A stretch of DNA of 64,000 nt from VRUE01 sp036266075 (GCA_036266075.1 DATANV010000015.1:62001-126000), one strand, 5' to 3'. Shown: positions 41,084 through 50,183, numbered from the stretch's first letter. Translations and numbers: made by a program. Notes: generated by a model from the letters alone, not told the origin.

Positions 41084-42109
41084 ATGGCGGGCGACGGATA
41101 CAGAGTCGGGGTTCTGGGGGCGACCGGGCTGGTCGGCACGACGATCCTCGAGCTGCTCGACCGCCGCGAATTCCCGGCCGCCGAGGTGGTGCCCTTCGCC
41201 TCGGAGCGCTCCGTTGGCAAGGAGCTGGAGTGGAACGGCTCGCGACTTGCCTGTCGGGCCCTGAGTGAGGACGCGATCCAGGGGCTTGACCTCGTCCTCT
41301 CCTCGGCTGGCGGCACGGTCAGCGCCGAGTGGACGCCGAAGCTGGTCGCTGCCGGCGCGGTCGTCGTCGACAACACCAGCTACTGGCGGATGCACGACGA
41401 CGTGCCGCTGGTTGTCGCCGAGGTCAATCCCGACGCCCTCGAGGGGCACAGGGGCATCGTCGCCAACCCCAACTGCTCGACCATGCAGATGGTCGTCGCG
41501 CTGAAACCGCTCTACGACGAGGCCGGCATCGAGCGGCTGGTGATCTCCACCTACCAGGCGGTCTCCGGCACCGGCAAGGCGGCGATCGACGAGCTGCTGG
41601 CCGAGTCGCGGGCGGCGCTCGACGGCGGTAGCCCAGCCGCCTCGGTCTATCCCCACCAGATCGCCTTCAACGCGCTGCCACAGGCCGGCAGCTTCGCCGC
41701 GGGGGACGACCACACTGACGAGGAGCGCAAGCTGATCAACGAGACCCGCAAGATCCTCGGCGACGAGGAGATCCGGGTCAGCGCGACCTGCGTGCGGGTG
41801 CCGGTCCTTACCGGCCACTCGGAGGCGGTCAACGTCGAGACCCGCAAGCCACTCTCGCCCGAGCGGGCCCGCGAGATGCTCGCCGCGGCGCCGGGGGTGA
41901 CCGTGCTCGACGACCCCGCGGCTGCGAGCTACCCGATGGCGATCGAGGCGGCCGGCAGCGACGAGGTCTTCGTCGGCCGCATCCGCCGCGACCCCGGCAA
42001 CGAGCGCGCGCTCGACCTCTGGGTCGTCTCCGACAACCTGCGCAAGGGCGCGGCGACCAACACCGTCCAGCTCGCCGAGCTGCTGGTCGAGCGCGGCCTG
42101 CTGGGTTGA
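41084..42109 (+). CDS. asd: Aspartate-semialdehyde dehydrogenase
   Basis: 341 residues. The NADP-binding motif GVLGATGLVGTTILELLDRR is N-terminal; the catalytic Cys lies in NPNCSTMQMVVALKPL, and the SGTGKAAIDEL and ETRKILGDEEIRVSATCVRVPVLTGHSEAV blocks contain the substrate-binding and acid-base residues. It reduces aspartyl phosphate made by LysC to aspartate semialdehyde. Gene order lysC-asd is common in actinobacteria. The protein length is standard. Confidence 0.96.
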   Translation: MAGDGYRVGVLGATGLVGTTILELLDRREFPAAEVVPFASERSVGKELEWNGSRLACRALSEDAIQGLDLVLSSAGGTVSAEWTPKLVAAGAVVVDNTSYWRMHDDVPLVVAEVNPDALEGHRGIVANPNCSTMQMVVALKPLYDEAGIERLVISTYQAVSGTGKAAIDELLAESRAALDGGSPAASVYPHQIAFNALPQAGSFAAGDDHTDEERKLINETRKILGDEEIRVSATCVRVPVLTGHSEAVNVETRKPLSPERAREMLAAAPGVTVLDDPAAASYPMAIEAAGSDEVFVGRIRRDPGNERALDLWVVSDNLRKGAATNTVQLAELLVERGLLG

Positions 42110-42139
42110 ACGACCCGACGCAGGCGCCGCCCGACCCCA

Positions 42140-42145
42140 TATAAG
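42140..42145 (+). promoter_or_regulatory. -10-like element of the NhaP-type antiporter gene
   Basis: TATAAG ends 6 nt before ATG 42152. No -35 consensus. Confidence 0.45.
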
Positions 42146-42151
42146 GGCAGC

Positions 42152-43351
42152 ATGGATATCGGCTTCGGCGACGCGGTCCTGCTCTTCGGCGGCGTGCTGG
42201 CCCTGGTCGCCGCGCTCTCGGGGCTGATGCGGGGAACCGTGCTCTCAGCCTCGGTGCTGTCCGTAGGGCTCGGGATCGGCCTCGCCGCGGCCGGTGTGGT
42301 CGACGTCGAGGCCGGCGACGAATCGATCGTCGAGCTGATCGAGCTGGCGCTGATCCTCACCCTCTTCGCCGACGGGATGTTCGTCGAGCGCGAGCTGCTG
42401 CTGCGTCACTGGAGCCCCGTCGCCCGCTCGCTGGTGATCTCGCTGCCGATCACGATGGGGCTCCTTGGCCTGGCGGCCAAAGTGCTCTTCCCGAGCCTCA
42501 GCTGGGCCGAGGCCTTCTTGGTGGGTGCCGTGCTATCGCCCACCGATCCGGTGGTCACCTCGGCGGTGGTCACCTCGCGTCTCGTCCCACCGGCGGTCCG
42601 CCACACGCTCAACCTCGAGTCCGGCCTCAACGACGGCCTGGCCCTTCCCTTCGTCCTCTTCTTCCTGGTCTTCGCCTCGCCGACCGGCGACGCCCAGACC
42701 GAAGCTGCGAAGCTCGCCGGCGAGGCGCTGGTCGGCGGCGCCATCGGCCTCGCCCTCGGCGGCCTCGGCGGCCGCTTGCACCACCGCCTTCCCGGCGGTG
42801 GCATCACGCCGCGCTACGAGGGGATCTACGCGGTCGGCTTCGCCCTTGCCGCCTTCGGTCTCGCCGACGTCACCTTCGGCAACGGCCTGATCGCCGCCTT
42901 CCTCTGCGGGATCGCGATGGGTGCCACCGAGCGCGAAGTCCCACAGGGATTCATCGAGTTCGCCGAGAACGCCGGCACGATCCTCCAGGTCGTCACCTTC
43001 TTCGTCTTCGGCGGCCTCATCGTCGCAACTGGTTTCGAGCACAGCATCCCGCCGCTGGTGATCTTCGTCGTCTTCGCCCTCGTCGTCGCCAGGCCGGCCG
43101 CGGTCCTGCTGTCGTTCATGCGTACCGGCATCCCGCGCGACGAGAAGCTGTTCATGGCCTGGTTCGGGCCGAAGGGGGTGGCCTCGATGCTGTTCGCCCT
43201 CTTCGTGCTCAAGTCAAACGTCGGCGAACGCGAGCTGGTCTTCGACGTCGCCGCGATCGTCGTGATCGTCTCGATCGTCGCCCACGGCCTGACCGACACG
43301 CTCGGCACCCGCTGGCTGGCGCGGCGCACCGATCTCGGGTCACACCACTGA
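42152..43351 (+). CDS. CPA1-type (NhaP-like) cation:proton antiporter
   Basis: 399 residues and about 12-13 transmembrane segments. The conserved loop AVLSPTDPVVTSAVVTSRLVP and the ion-site helix LESGLNDGLALPFVLFFLVF are CPA1 signatures (the ND motif), and GPKGVASMLFALFVLKSNV near the C-terminus matches the family. It exchanges Na+ or K+ for protons. There is no cytoplasmic tail. The leaderless-type promoter suggests an independent transcript, and it ends 2 bp from the convergent MFS gene. Confidence 0.9.
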   Translation: MDIGFGDAVLLFGGVLALVAALSGLMRGTVLSASVLSVGLGIGLAAAGVVDVEAGDESIVELIELALILTLFADGMFVERELLLRHWSPVARSLVISLPITMGLLGLAAKVLFPSLSWAEAFLVGAVLSPTDPVVTSAVVTSRLVPPAVRHTLNLESGLNDGLALPFVLFFLVFASPTGDAQTEAAKLAGEALVGGAIGLALGGLGGRLHHRLPGGGITPRYEGIYAVGFALAAFGLADVTFGNGLIAAFLCGIAMGATEREVPQGFIEFAENAGTILQVVTFFVFGGLIVATGFEHSIPPLVIFVVFALVVARPAAVLLSFMRTGIPRDEKLFMAWFGPKGVASMLFALFVLKSNVGERELVFDVAAIVVIVSIVAHGLTDTLGTRWLARRTDLGSHH

Positions 43352-43353
43352 GG

Positions 43354-44736
43354 TCAGGCGGGCGGCGTCGCGCGCTGCGACCCGAGCAGCGGCCAGGCGA
43401 GCGCCGCGCCGAACAGTGCGACCAGGGCAGCGACCAACAGCACCGCGTCGAGGCCGGCGACGATCGCCTCCCTGCCGCTCGGGCCGCCGGCCAGGTGGTG
43501 CGCGAAGATCGCGCCCAGGCCGGCGACGCCCGTAGCGATCCCGAGCTGGCGGAAGGTGTTGTTGATACCCGAGGCGAGGCCGCTGCGCTCGACCGGCAGG
43601 ACGCTGACCATCGCCGCCGCCAGGGCGGGGCTGATCGTCCCCACCGCCAGGCCACCGACCAGCAGGCCGGGGAGCAGGGCGGTCCAATCGGAGCTGCCGT
43701 TGGCGGTGCGCATCAACAGCAGCGAGAGGCCGATTAGCACGAGCCCGGCGGTCAGCGGGATGCGCAGCGGCAGGCGGCCGGTGAGGCGCCCCGAGATCGG
43801 CGCGACGACGACCAGGACCAGGGTCAGGGGCAGGATGCGCAGGCCGGCGCCGGTCGCCGAGAGGCCGAGGCCGACCTGCAGGTAGATCGCCAGGAAGAGA
43901 AGCAACGGGTAGAGGGCGACCGATTGCGCGAAGGCAACCAGCGCGGTGCCGCTGAAGGCCGGGATCCGGAACAAGTGCAGGGGCAGCATCGGCGCCCGCG
44001 AGCGCATCTCGATCGCGATGAAGACGAGCGCCAGCACCGCGCCGCCGGCCAGCGCAGCGACTATCGGGGCGCTGCCCCAGCCATCCTCGTTGCCGCGAAT
44101 CAGGCCATAGGTCAGGAGAAAGCAGGCCGCGCCGAAGCTCGCCATGCCGGCGAGGTCGAGCGGCGGCGCTGAGCTGTCCTGCGACTCGGGCAGCCTGCGG
44201 GCGGTCTGCCAGACGAGCAGCGCGGCGACGGGCAGGTTGACGAAGAAGATCCAGCGCCAGGAGAGCGTGTCGGTCAGCAGGCCGCCGACCAACGGGCCGA
44301 TGGCCAGGGAGGCGCCGGTGATCCCGCCCCAGACGCCGAGGGCGAAGCCGCGCTCGGCTCCCCGGAACTCGTCGGCGAGGATCGCCAGCGAGGAGGCGAA
44401 CATCGCCGCCGCGCCGACTCCCTGGGCGGCGCGCGAGAGATCGAGGACGAGCGCGGAGGGAGCGACGCCGCAGAGCGCCGAGAAGGTGGCGAAGGCGACG
44501 AGCCCGCCGGCGAAGATTCGCCGGCGACCGACGCGGTCGGCGAGCGATCCCCAGCCGAGTAGCGTCGCCGCCAGGGCCAGCGCGTAGGCATCGATCACCC
44601 ACTGCAGCTCACCGAAGCTGGCGCCGAGGTCGGTACGGATCGCCGGCAGGGCTACGTTGACGACGGTTACGTCGAGCAGCAGGATCGCCGTCGCCGCCGA
44701 GACGACGATCAGCGTCGTCCAGCGGGCCCGGCTCAC
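43354..44736 (-). CDS. MFS drug exporter, DHA2-like (14 transmembrane segments)
   Basis: 460 residues. Motif A-like LLGWGSLADRVGRRRIFAGG between helices 2 and 3, and motif C GGITGASLAIGPLVGGLLTD, mark a drug:proton antiporter of the EmrB/QacA group. VVNVALPAIRTDLGAS in helix 1 is also typical. GTG 44736 is the start. It ends two bases after the convergent antiporter gene, and its upstream region abuts the sdh cluster end. The substrate is unknown; no TetR-type regulator is adjacent. Confidence 0.9.
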   Translation of the reverse strand: MSRARWTTLIVVSAATAILLLDVTVVNVALPAIRTDLGASFGELQWVIDAYALALAATLLGWGSLADRVGRRRIFAGGLVAFATFSALCGVAPSALVLDLSRAAQGVGAAAMFASSLAILADEFRGAERGFALGVWGGITGASLAIGPLVGGLLTDTLSWRWIFFVNLPVAALLVWQTARRLPESQDSSAPPLDLAGMASFGAACFLLTYGLIRGNEDGWGSAPIVAALAGGAVLALVFIAIEMRSRAPMLPLHLFRIPAFSGTALVAFAQSVALYPLLLFLAIYLQVGLGLSATGAGLRILPLTLVLVVVAPISGRLTGRLPLRIPLTAGLVLIGLSLLLMRTANGSSDWTALLPGLLVGGLAVGTISPALAAAMVSVLPVERSGLASGINNTFRQLGIATGVAGLGAIFAHHLAGGPSGREAIVAGLDAVLLVAALVALFGAALAWPLLGSQRATPPA

Positions 44737-44764
44737 CGCTGCCGTCCGCCCCTCTCGGTTTCGC

Positions 44765-45664
44765 TCAGGCCGGGGCGCCGGCGACGAGTCGCTCCTCGAC
44801 CCAGCCGGTCGAGGCGATGTGCTTGCTCATCCCGAGCTGCTTCGGTTCGGCGCCGAGCGCCAGGCCAACCAGCTGCGGCAGGTGCAGAACCGCGAGGCCC
44901 AGCTCGCGATTGACCGCCTTCGCCGCCTCGGGCTGCTGCATGTCGAGGTTCAGGTGGCAGAGCGGGCAGGGGGTGACCAGGCAGTCGGCCCCGGCGTCGA
45001 GGGCGTCGCCGACGTGGGTGCCGGCCTGGCGCAGCGAGGTCTCGCGGTTCATCGTGATCACCGGGAAGCCGCAGCACTTGCGGGCGCCGTCGTACTCGAC
45101 GACCTCGCCGCCGAGAACCTCGATCAGCTTCTCCAGGTAGAGGTCGCGCTCCGGGAACTCCTCGTAGCCGAGCCGCTCCTTGGGGCGCACGATGTAGCAG
45201 CCGTAGAAGGGACCGACGCGCAGGCCGGAGAGCGGCCGCACGACCTTTTCGGCCAGCTGGTCGAGCCCGTAGTCCTCGACCAGCAGCCAGAGGAAGTTTT
45301 TGTTGGTGAAGCCGTCCTTGCCCTTCTCGTAGGCGAGGCCCTGGCCGCTCAGCACCTCATTGATGTGGGCGCGGTAGGCCGAGTCGGCGTCGAGCCGCTG
45401 CTGGCACTCCGACTGCGCCCCCTGGCAGGTCGAGCAGATGTTCATCATCGCCAGGCCGGTCTGCTGGGCGAGGGCGAAGGTGCGGGCGTTGAGCGTATCG
45501 GCGAGCTCCTGGTTGTGCTCGGCGATGATCCCGGCGCCGCAGCAGTTGGCGCGGTCGAGTTCGACCAGCTCGATCCCGAGCTTCTCGGCCACGATCGCCA
45601 TCGAGCCGTGCAGCTCCGTGGTGAAGCCGCGCGAGACGCAGCCGGGCCAGTAGGCGAGCTTCAT
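44765..45664 (-). CDS. CCG-domain cysteine-rich subunit of the succinate dehydrogenase cluster (SdhE/HdrB-like)
   Basis: 299 residues from ATG 45664, which overlaps the sdhB stop codon (ATGA). Two CCG modules are visible: ANCCGAGII with CSTCQGA, and RKCCGFPVIT with CPLCHLNL. In HdrB and in the SdhE of non-classical succinate dehydrogenases such modules bind an unusual iron-sulfur cluster and handle electron transfer to quinone or disulfide. Here it evidently replaces the usual cytochrome b anchor subunits, none of which is encoded nearby. No transmembrane helix is present. Confidence 0.85.
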   Translation of the reverse strand: MKLAYWPGCVSRGFTTELHGSMAIVAEKLGIELVELDRANCCGAGIIAEHNQELADTLNARTFALAQQTGLAMMNICSTCQGAQSECQQRLDADSAYRAHINEVLSGQGLAYEKGKDGFTNKNFLWLLVEDYGLDQLAEKVVRPLSGLRVGPFYGCYIVRPKERLGYEEFPERDLYLEKLIEVLGGEVVEYDGARKCCGFPVITMNRETSLRQAGTHVGDALDAGADCLVTPCPLCHLNLDMQQPEAAKAVNRELGLAVLHLPQLVGLALGAEPKQLGMSKHIASTGWVEERLVAGAPA

Positions 45665-46806
45665 GACTCCTCGCTTTCCGCGGCGGCTGCTGCCTCCGCC
45701 ACCATCGTCTCGTCGCTGGGCTCGTCGGGCTCCGGTTCGACGTCCTCCTCGCCCCGGATGTAGATGTTGAATTCCTCGCGGTGCTCCTCGGTGTGCTTGT
45801 AGATCGCCTTGACCTCGTCCTGGGCGGTGCCGGGCAGCTTCGGGTGGATGCCGGGGATCAGCTTGGAGAGCGACCGTGCCTTGCCGGTTTTGATCGCCCG
45901 CAGCACGGTCGGCAGCGAGACGATCAGCTCTTTGATCCCCTGGGGTTTGAGCTTGCCTTTGAGGCCGGGGGCGTAGGACTCCTGGATCAGCAGCGACTCG
46001 TCGTTGGTGCCGAATTTCTCGATGATCTTGGTCATCGCGGTCACATGGTTGTGGCCGTTGTTGGGGTCGTCGACTCCCTCCTCGCCGGCTTTGCGGCGCA
46101 GGCGCATGATCTGGTCCATCGGCGCGACCCCCTTCGGGCAGGCGTCGATGCAGCTGAAGCAGTGGGTGCAGTCGTAGATCCCGTGCGGATCCTCGGCCAG
46201 GTCGTGCAGGCGCTCCTTGGTCTCCGCGTCGCGCGGGTCGCCGACGAAGCGGTAGGCCTTGGCCAGCGCGGCGGGGCCGATGAAGTCGGGGTCGGCCTCC
46301 ATCGAGAGGCAGGAGGAGACGCAGGCGCCGCACTGGATGCAGGCCATCGACTGGGTGATGTCGATCATCGACTCGGGCTCGACCACGTACTCGCGCTCGG
46401 GCGCCTCGCCGTGCGGCAGCAGCCATGGGGTGACGCGGCGGATCTTGGTCCAGTGCGTCGACTCCATGTCGGTGATCAGGTCCTTGATCACGGGCATGTT
46501 GCCCATCGGCTCGACGACGATCGGCTCGCCGCCGCCGTTGCGCCGGTTGGCCGCCTCGTGCGCCTCGCCGATCTGCGTCTTGCAGGCCAGCGTCGAGGAG
46601 CCGTTGACCTTCATCCCGCAGGAGCCGCAGATCGCCGCCCGGCAGGAGCAGCGCACCGCGAGCGAGCCGTCGTCGCGGTCCTTGGCCTGCAGGATCCCGT
46701 CGAGCACTGACAGCGAGGGGTCGAGGTCGACCTTGAACTCCTCCCAGTACGGTCCCTCGCCGCTCTCGGGCTGGTAGCGGCGGACTTTCAAGGTGTAGGA
46801 GGCCAT
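45661..46806 (-). CDS. sdhB: Succinate dehydrogenase/fumarate reductase iron-sulfur subunit
   Basis: 381 residues, longer than the usual 230-260. CSCRAAICGSCGMKVNGSS plus a later Cys binds [2Fe-2S]; CIQCGACVSSC and CTHCFSCIDACPKG bind the other clusters. After about residue 250 comes a C-terminal extension of roughly 130 residues (DESLLIQESYAPGLKGKLKP ... acidic tail) that could dock the CCG subunit encoded next. The gene starts 4 bp after the sdhA stop codon and overlaps the CCG gene, so the order is sdhA-sdhB-CCG. Confidence 0.93.
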   Translation of the reverse strand: MASYTLKVRRYQPESGEGPYWEEFKVDLDPSLSVLDGILQAKDRDDGSLAVRCSCRAAICGSCGMKVNGSSTLACKTQIGEAHEAANRRNGGGEPIVVEPMGNMPVIKDLITDMESTHWTKIRRVTPWLLPHGEAPEREYVVEPESMIDITQSMACIQCGACVSSCLSMEADPDFIGPAALAKAYRFVGDPRDAETKERLHDLAEDPHGIYDCTHCFSCIDACPKGVAPMDQIMRLRRKAGEEGVDDPNNGHNHVTAMTKIIEKFGTNDESLLIQESYAPGLKGKLKPQGIKELIVSLPTVLRAIKTGKARSLSKLIPGIHPKLPGTAQDEVKAIYKHTEEHREEFNIYIRGEEDVEPEPDEPSDETMVAEAAAAAESEES

Positions 46807-46810
46807 CGTC

Positions 46811-48499
46811 CTAGTACTTCCTCTCTTCGGGTTCCCACTGGGTGATCGTCACCTCTGAGTATGAGATCTCCGGCCCGTCGGCACCCAGCTGCAGGTCGAT
46901 GTGTTTCAGCCACTCCTCGTCGTTGCGCTCGGGGAAGTCGGTCCTGTACTGGGCGCCACGGCTCTCCTTGCGCTCCAGCGCGGCGAGGCAGGTGCACTCG
47001 GCGTTGTCGAGCATGTAGCCCAGCTCGATCGCGCCCAGCAGGTCCTGGTTGAAGATGCTGCCCTTGTCGTCGACGTAGGCCGAGGCGGCCTCCTCTTTCA
47101 GGCGGCGGACGATCTCCAGCGCTTCCTGGATGCCGGCCTCGTCGCGGAAGACGGCGACCTTGGCGTCCATCGTCTCGCCAAGCTCGAGCTTGATCTCTGA
47201 GACGCGGCGGCCCGAGCCCTTCTCGCGGGCTGCGATCGCGTCGATGCCAGCCTGCTCCTCCTCGAGCATCGCACCGCTGGGGCGGGCGCCCTCGATCCGC
47301 TTGGCGCGGGCCGCGGCGTCGATGCCCGAACGGCGGCCGAAGATCAGCGTGTCGAGCAGCGAGTTGGCGCCCAGCCGGTTGCCGCCGTGGACCGAGACGC
47401 AGGCGACCTCGCCGGCGGCGTAGAGGCCGGGGATCTCGGTGCGGCCGTCGACGTCGGTCTTGACGCCACCCATCGTGTAGTGGTTGCCGGGCTTGATGCG
47501 GATCGGTTCCTTGGTGATGTCGACGCCGGCGAAGTCGCGGCCGACGAGGACGATCTCGCGCAGCGCCTCGTGGATTCGCTTCTTCGGCACCACCGTGATG
47601 TCGAGTGCGACGGTGCCGTCGGGGAAGCCGCGGCCCTCGTTGATCTCGGTCTGCTCGGCGCGGGAGACGACGTCGCGCGAGGCGAGTTCCATCTTGTTTG
47701 GCGCGTAGCGCTCCATGAAGCGTTCGCCCTTGGCATTCAGCAGGTGCGCGCCCTCGCCGCGTGCCCCCTCGGTGATCAGGAAGCCCTTGCCGGCGAGCGT
47801 CGTCGGGTGATACTGGATCATCTCCATGTCCATCAGCTTTGCCCCGGCGCGGTAGGCCATCGCGATCCCGTCGCCGGTGCAGATCAAGGCGTTGGTCGTC
47901 GGCTTCCAGGCCTGGCCGTTGCCGCCGCTGGCGAGGATCACCGCCTTGGCGCTGAAGAGCTGCATCGAGCCGTCGGCGATGTTGCGGGTGACGACCCCGC
48001 AGCACTCGCCCTGCTCGTCGAGCGCCAGCGCCGTGCAGAACCACTCCTCGTAGCGGGCGATCTGCTCGCCGTGCTTCATCAGCTGCTCGTAGAGGACATG
48101 CATGATCGCCTGGCCGGTGATGTCGGCGACGTAATAGGTGCGGGCGGCCGAGGCTCCGCCGAAGGCGCGGGTGCCGAGCTTGCCTTCCTCGTTGCGGTGG
48201 AAGGTGACGCCGAGGTGCTCGAGGTGGAGGATCTCCTCCGGTGCCTCGCGGCACATGATCTCGATCGCGTCCTGGTCGCCGAGGTAATCGGAGCCCTTGA
48301 CCGTGTCGAAGGCGTGCGACTCCCAGGAGTCGCCCGGGTTCAGCGCCGCATTGATCCCGCCTTGGGCCGCGTTGGAATGCGAGCGCACGGGGTGGACCTT
48401 GCTGAGGATCCCGACCGATACGCCATGCTCGGCGGCCGCCAGAGCCGCCCTCTGGCCGGCTAGGCCGGCGCCGATCACCAGTACGTCATGCGTGGGCAC
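46811..48499 (-). CDS. sdhA: Succinate dehydrogenase/fumarate reductase flavoprotein subunit
   Basis: 562 residues from GTG 48499 (VPTHDVLVIGAGLAGQRAALAA). The FAD-linking region SHSNAAQGGINAALNP carries the His for covalent flavin attachment (RSHSNAAQGG), and HPTTLAGKGFLITEGARGEG and NHYTMGGVKTD carry active-site residues. A longer reading to TTG 48523 is possible. It oxidises succinate to fumarate in the TCA cycle, passing electrons to SdhB. TATAGA (48510-48515, minus strand) is a possible -10, only 10 nt before the start. Two hairpins lie just upstream. Confidence 0.95.
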   Translation of the reverse strand: MPTHDVLVIGAGLAGQRAALAAAEHGVSVGILSKVHPVRSHSNAAQGGINAALNPGDSWESHAFDTVKGSDYLGDQDAIEIMCREAPEEILHLEHLGVTFHRNEEGKLGTRAFGGASAARTYYVADITGQAIMHVLYEQLMKHGEQIARYEEWFCTALALDEQGECCGVVTRNIADGSMQLFSAKAVILASGGNGQAWKPTTNALICTGDGIAMAYRAGAKLMDMEMIQYHPTTLAGKGFLITEGARGEGAHLLNAKGERFMERYAPNKMELASRDVVSRAEQTEINEGRGFPDGTVALDITVVPKKRIHEALREIVLVGRDFAGVDITKEPIRIKPGNHYTMGGVKTDVDGRTEIPGLYAAGEVACVSVHGGNRLGANSLLDTLIFGRRSGIDAAARAKRIEGARPSGAMLEEEQAGIDAIAAREKGSGRRVSEIKLELGETMDAKVAVFRDEAGIQEALEIVRRLKEEAASAYVDDKGSIFNQDLLGAIELGYMLDNAECTCLAALERKESRGAQYRTDFPERNDEEWLKHIDLQLGADGPEISYSEVTITQWEPEERKY

Positions 48500-48521
48500 G
48501 GGCGCGCACTCTATAGAGCCC

Positions 48522-48569
48522 AAATCCGACTTCGCGGTCGGATTTTCGACCGGGTTACCGGCCGGTCGA
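48522..48569 (-). other. Two hairpins upstream of sdhA
   Basis: AAATCCGAC/GTCGGATTT (48522-48530 with 48537-48545, loop 6) and TCGACCGG/CCGGTCGA (48546-48553 with 48562-48569) sit side by side between the 98-residue gene and sdhA. They may end the upstream transcript or act on the sdh promoter. Confidence 0.5.
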
Positions 48570-48580
48570 GGCCGCTTCCC

Positions 48581-48877
48581 TCAGAGCTGGGAAAAGGCGA
48601 CGTACAGCGAGCCAACCGCGAGGAGCAGCAGGGCCAGAGCCCGCATGAACGCGGTCAGCACGGCAAGCGCCGCGAGCAGCAGCTCGGCGAGACCCCTCTC
48701 GTCGCGGAGGGTGAACAGGAGCTGCACCACCCGATCTCGTGGGCCTACGACCAACATCCGGCAGAGGCGCCGCGCGTTGCGGTCGAAGGCTTGGCCGGTC
48801 GTCAGATAGATCAGCCGGGGGAAGACCCATCTGTCGCGCAGGTCTCGCAGGAACAGTGTTCGCAGGATCACGACCAT
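48581..48877 (-). CDS. Small membrane protein, unknown function
   Basis: 98 residues from ATG 48877. A basic N-terminal half (RTLFLRDLRDRWVFPRLIYL, FDRNARRLCRMLVVGPRDRV) leads to two hydrophobic stretches at the C-terminus (LAELLLAALAVLTAF and ALALLLLAVGSLYVAF), probably a helical hairpin in the membrane. The start overlaps the end of the upstream 190-residue gene by 10 bp, so both are probably expressed together. No family recognised. Confidence 0.5.
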   Translation of the reverse strand: MVVILRTLFLRDLRDRWVFPRLIYLTTGQAFDRNARRLCRMLVVGPRDRVVQLLFTLRDERGLAELLLAALAVLTAFMRALALLLLAVGSLYVAFSQL

Positions 48878-49440
48878 CGGACCGTTACGCGCCCGTGGGC
48901 TTCTGCCGCTCGGAAGCGGTTCTGGCAGATGACGATCGGCTGCGCGAGCTTGATCCGTGCGGCTTGCGCCTCGACTACCGAGCTCATCGGGAGTTCGACC
49001 ACGTCGACGCCGAGGCTTTCCAGTTCTCTCAGCCGTCGGAGCTGGATCGGCACGTCTGCATGCTCGCCACTCAGCTTCCAGCGTTTGAAGTCGCGCAACA
49101 GACGGGGCTGGCCGCCGAAGAAAGCCGGGTCGGAGCGACCATCGGCTATGCGGATCCTGCCGTGAGCGATGGCGGTGCGGGTTCGATCTCTCTCGAGGCG
49201 AAACGACTCGCTCAATTGACCCAGCTCGCTCGCACACGCCCGCGCCTCCAGCACCTGCGCGAGGGTTGCCTCGAACTCTGTTCGCGCGTACGTCGCCAAG
49301 CAGTAAGCGTCCACCGTCGGCAGCGCGCTGCAGAGGTCCTCGGCTGGACTGTCGTTGACGAGGACGACGGCGATTCGATTGCAATCCCGGGCATGTGCGG
49401 ATGAGGCTCCGGCCTGAACGACCTGCCATCGGTCCCGCAA
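48868..49440 (-). CDS. Hypothetical protein, accessory region
   Basis: 190 residues from TTG 49440, chosen because GGGAGAGGAGA lies about 6 nt upstream. N-terminal AVVLVNDSPAEDLCSALPTVDAYCLATYAR, a helical middle, and IQLRRLRELESLGVDVVELPMSSVVEAQAARI near the C-terminus suggest a soluble alpha/beta protein. It has more A/T-ending codons than nearby housekeeping genes. It diverges from the Xre/MbcA-like gene across a 226-bp A/T-richer spacer, hinting at a shared accessory module. The opposite strand has an overlapping open frame, but its codon pattern is poorer. Confidence 0.45.
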   Translation of the reverse strand: MRDRWQVVQAGASSAHARDCNRIAVVLVNDSPAEDLCSALPTVDAYCLATYARTEFEATLAQVLEARACASELGQLSESFRLERDRTRTAIAHGRIRIADGRSDPAFFGGQPRLLRDFKRWKLSGEHADVPIQLRRLRELESLGVDVVELPMSSVVEAQAARIKLAQPIVICQNRFRAAEAHGRVTVRWS

Positions 49441-49666
49441 TCCAATCTCCTCTCCCTAGCCTGATCCTTTTGGTACGTATCTGTTAGCCGACTGGTCCCT
49501 CCCGAGACTCGGGAAGCTATCAGCGCTTTGTCGGCCTGTCAATAAACCTCTAATGACCGTCCAATGGTGGAATTGTGCCTGCCTATCGACGTTCTTGTGT
49601 TAGAGTTCCGAACTACGTGGTATTTCATATGACGATCATGAAGCAGCTATCGAAGCAACATTTGCT

Positions 49667-50167
49667 ATGAACCACGACGAGGCGCGCGCAGCTCTGCTGA
49701 CCGTCGGTCAGCCGCCCGTGGTCGTCTTGCGCGCGCTTCGCTCCGAGCTCAACCTGAGCGACTTCGTCCTCAGCGGGGTCGTCGGCCGGAGCGCCCAGAC
49801 CGTGCGCCGCTGGCGTCGCACGGAGGACAGCGTCGACGTGCCCGACATGGCCGCGAACGCGATCGACGACTTACGGACGATCGTCGCCATGCTCCTGCGA
49901 GCGGGCTTCGACGGCCCGATGGTCAAGAGCTTCCTGCTGTCGCGCAACACGGGGCTTGGGCAGGACCGGCCGCTGGATGGGCTGCGGGCGGGTGTCGGCG
50001 CGTTCCGGCGAGTCGAGTACGTCGCCGAATGCTTTGCCATCGGGATCGCTTCCGAGCCGGGCCCGGCTCTCTCCGTGGATGACCGCGAGGAGCGCGAGCC
50101 CGTCACCGCCGCTCGTTCGCAGGTTGCCCCGGACTCGGCTCACCAGCCGGTGGCCGTCCGGCGCTGA
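49667..50167 (+). CDS. Xre/MbcA/ParS-type antitoxin-like protein
   Basis: 166 residues. VVLRALRSELNLSDFVLSGVVGRSAQTVRRWRR is a helix-turn-helix with the pattern of MbcA/ParS antitoxins, and AANAIDDLRTIVAMLLRAGFDGPMVKSFL with TGLGQDRPLDGLRAGVGAF resembles the toxin-binding (DUF2384-like) domain. The usual RES-domain toxin gene does not follow; the next gene is on the other strand. So it may be an orphan antitoxin or pair with the divergent gene pair at 48581-49440. The upstream spacer (49441-49666) is unusually A/T-rich, with no clear motif. The start is ATG 49667. Confidence 0.65.
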   Translation: MNHDEARAALLTVGQPPVVVLRALRSELNLSDFVLSGVVGRSAQTVRRWRRTEDSVDVPDMAANAIDDLRTIVAMLLRAGFDGPMVKSFLLSRNTGLGQDRPLDGLRAGVGAFRRVEYVAECFAIGIASEPGPALSVDDREEREPVTAARSQVAPDSAHQPVAVRR

Positions 50168-50183
50168 GCCGGGGACGGTCCGG

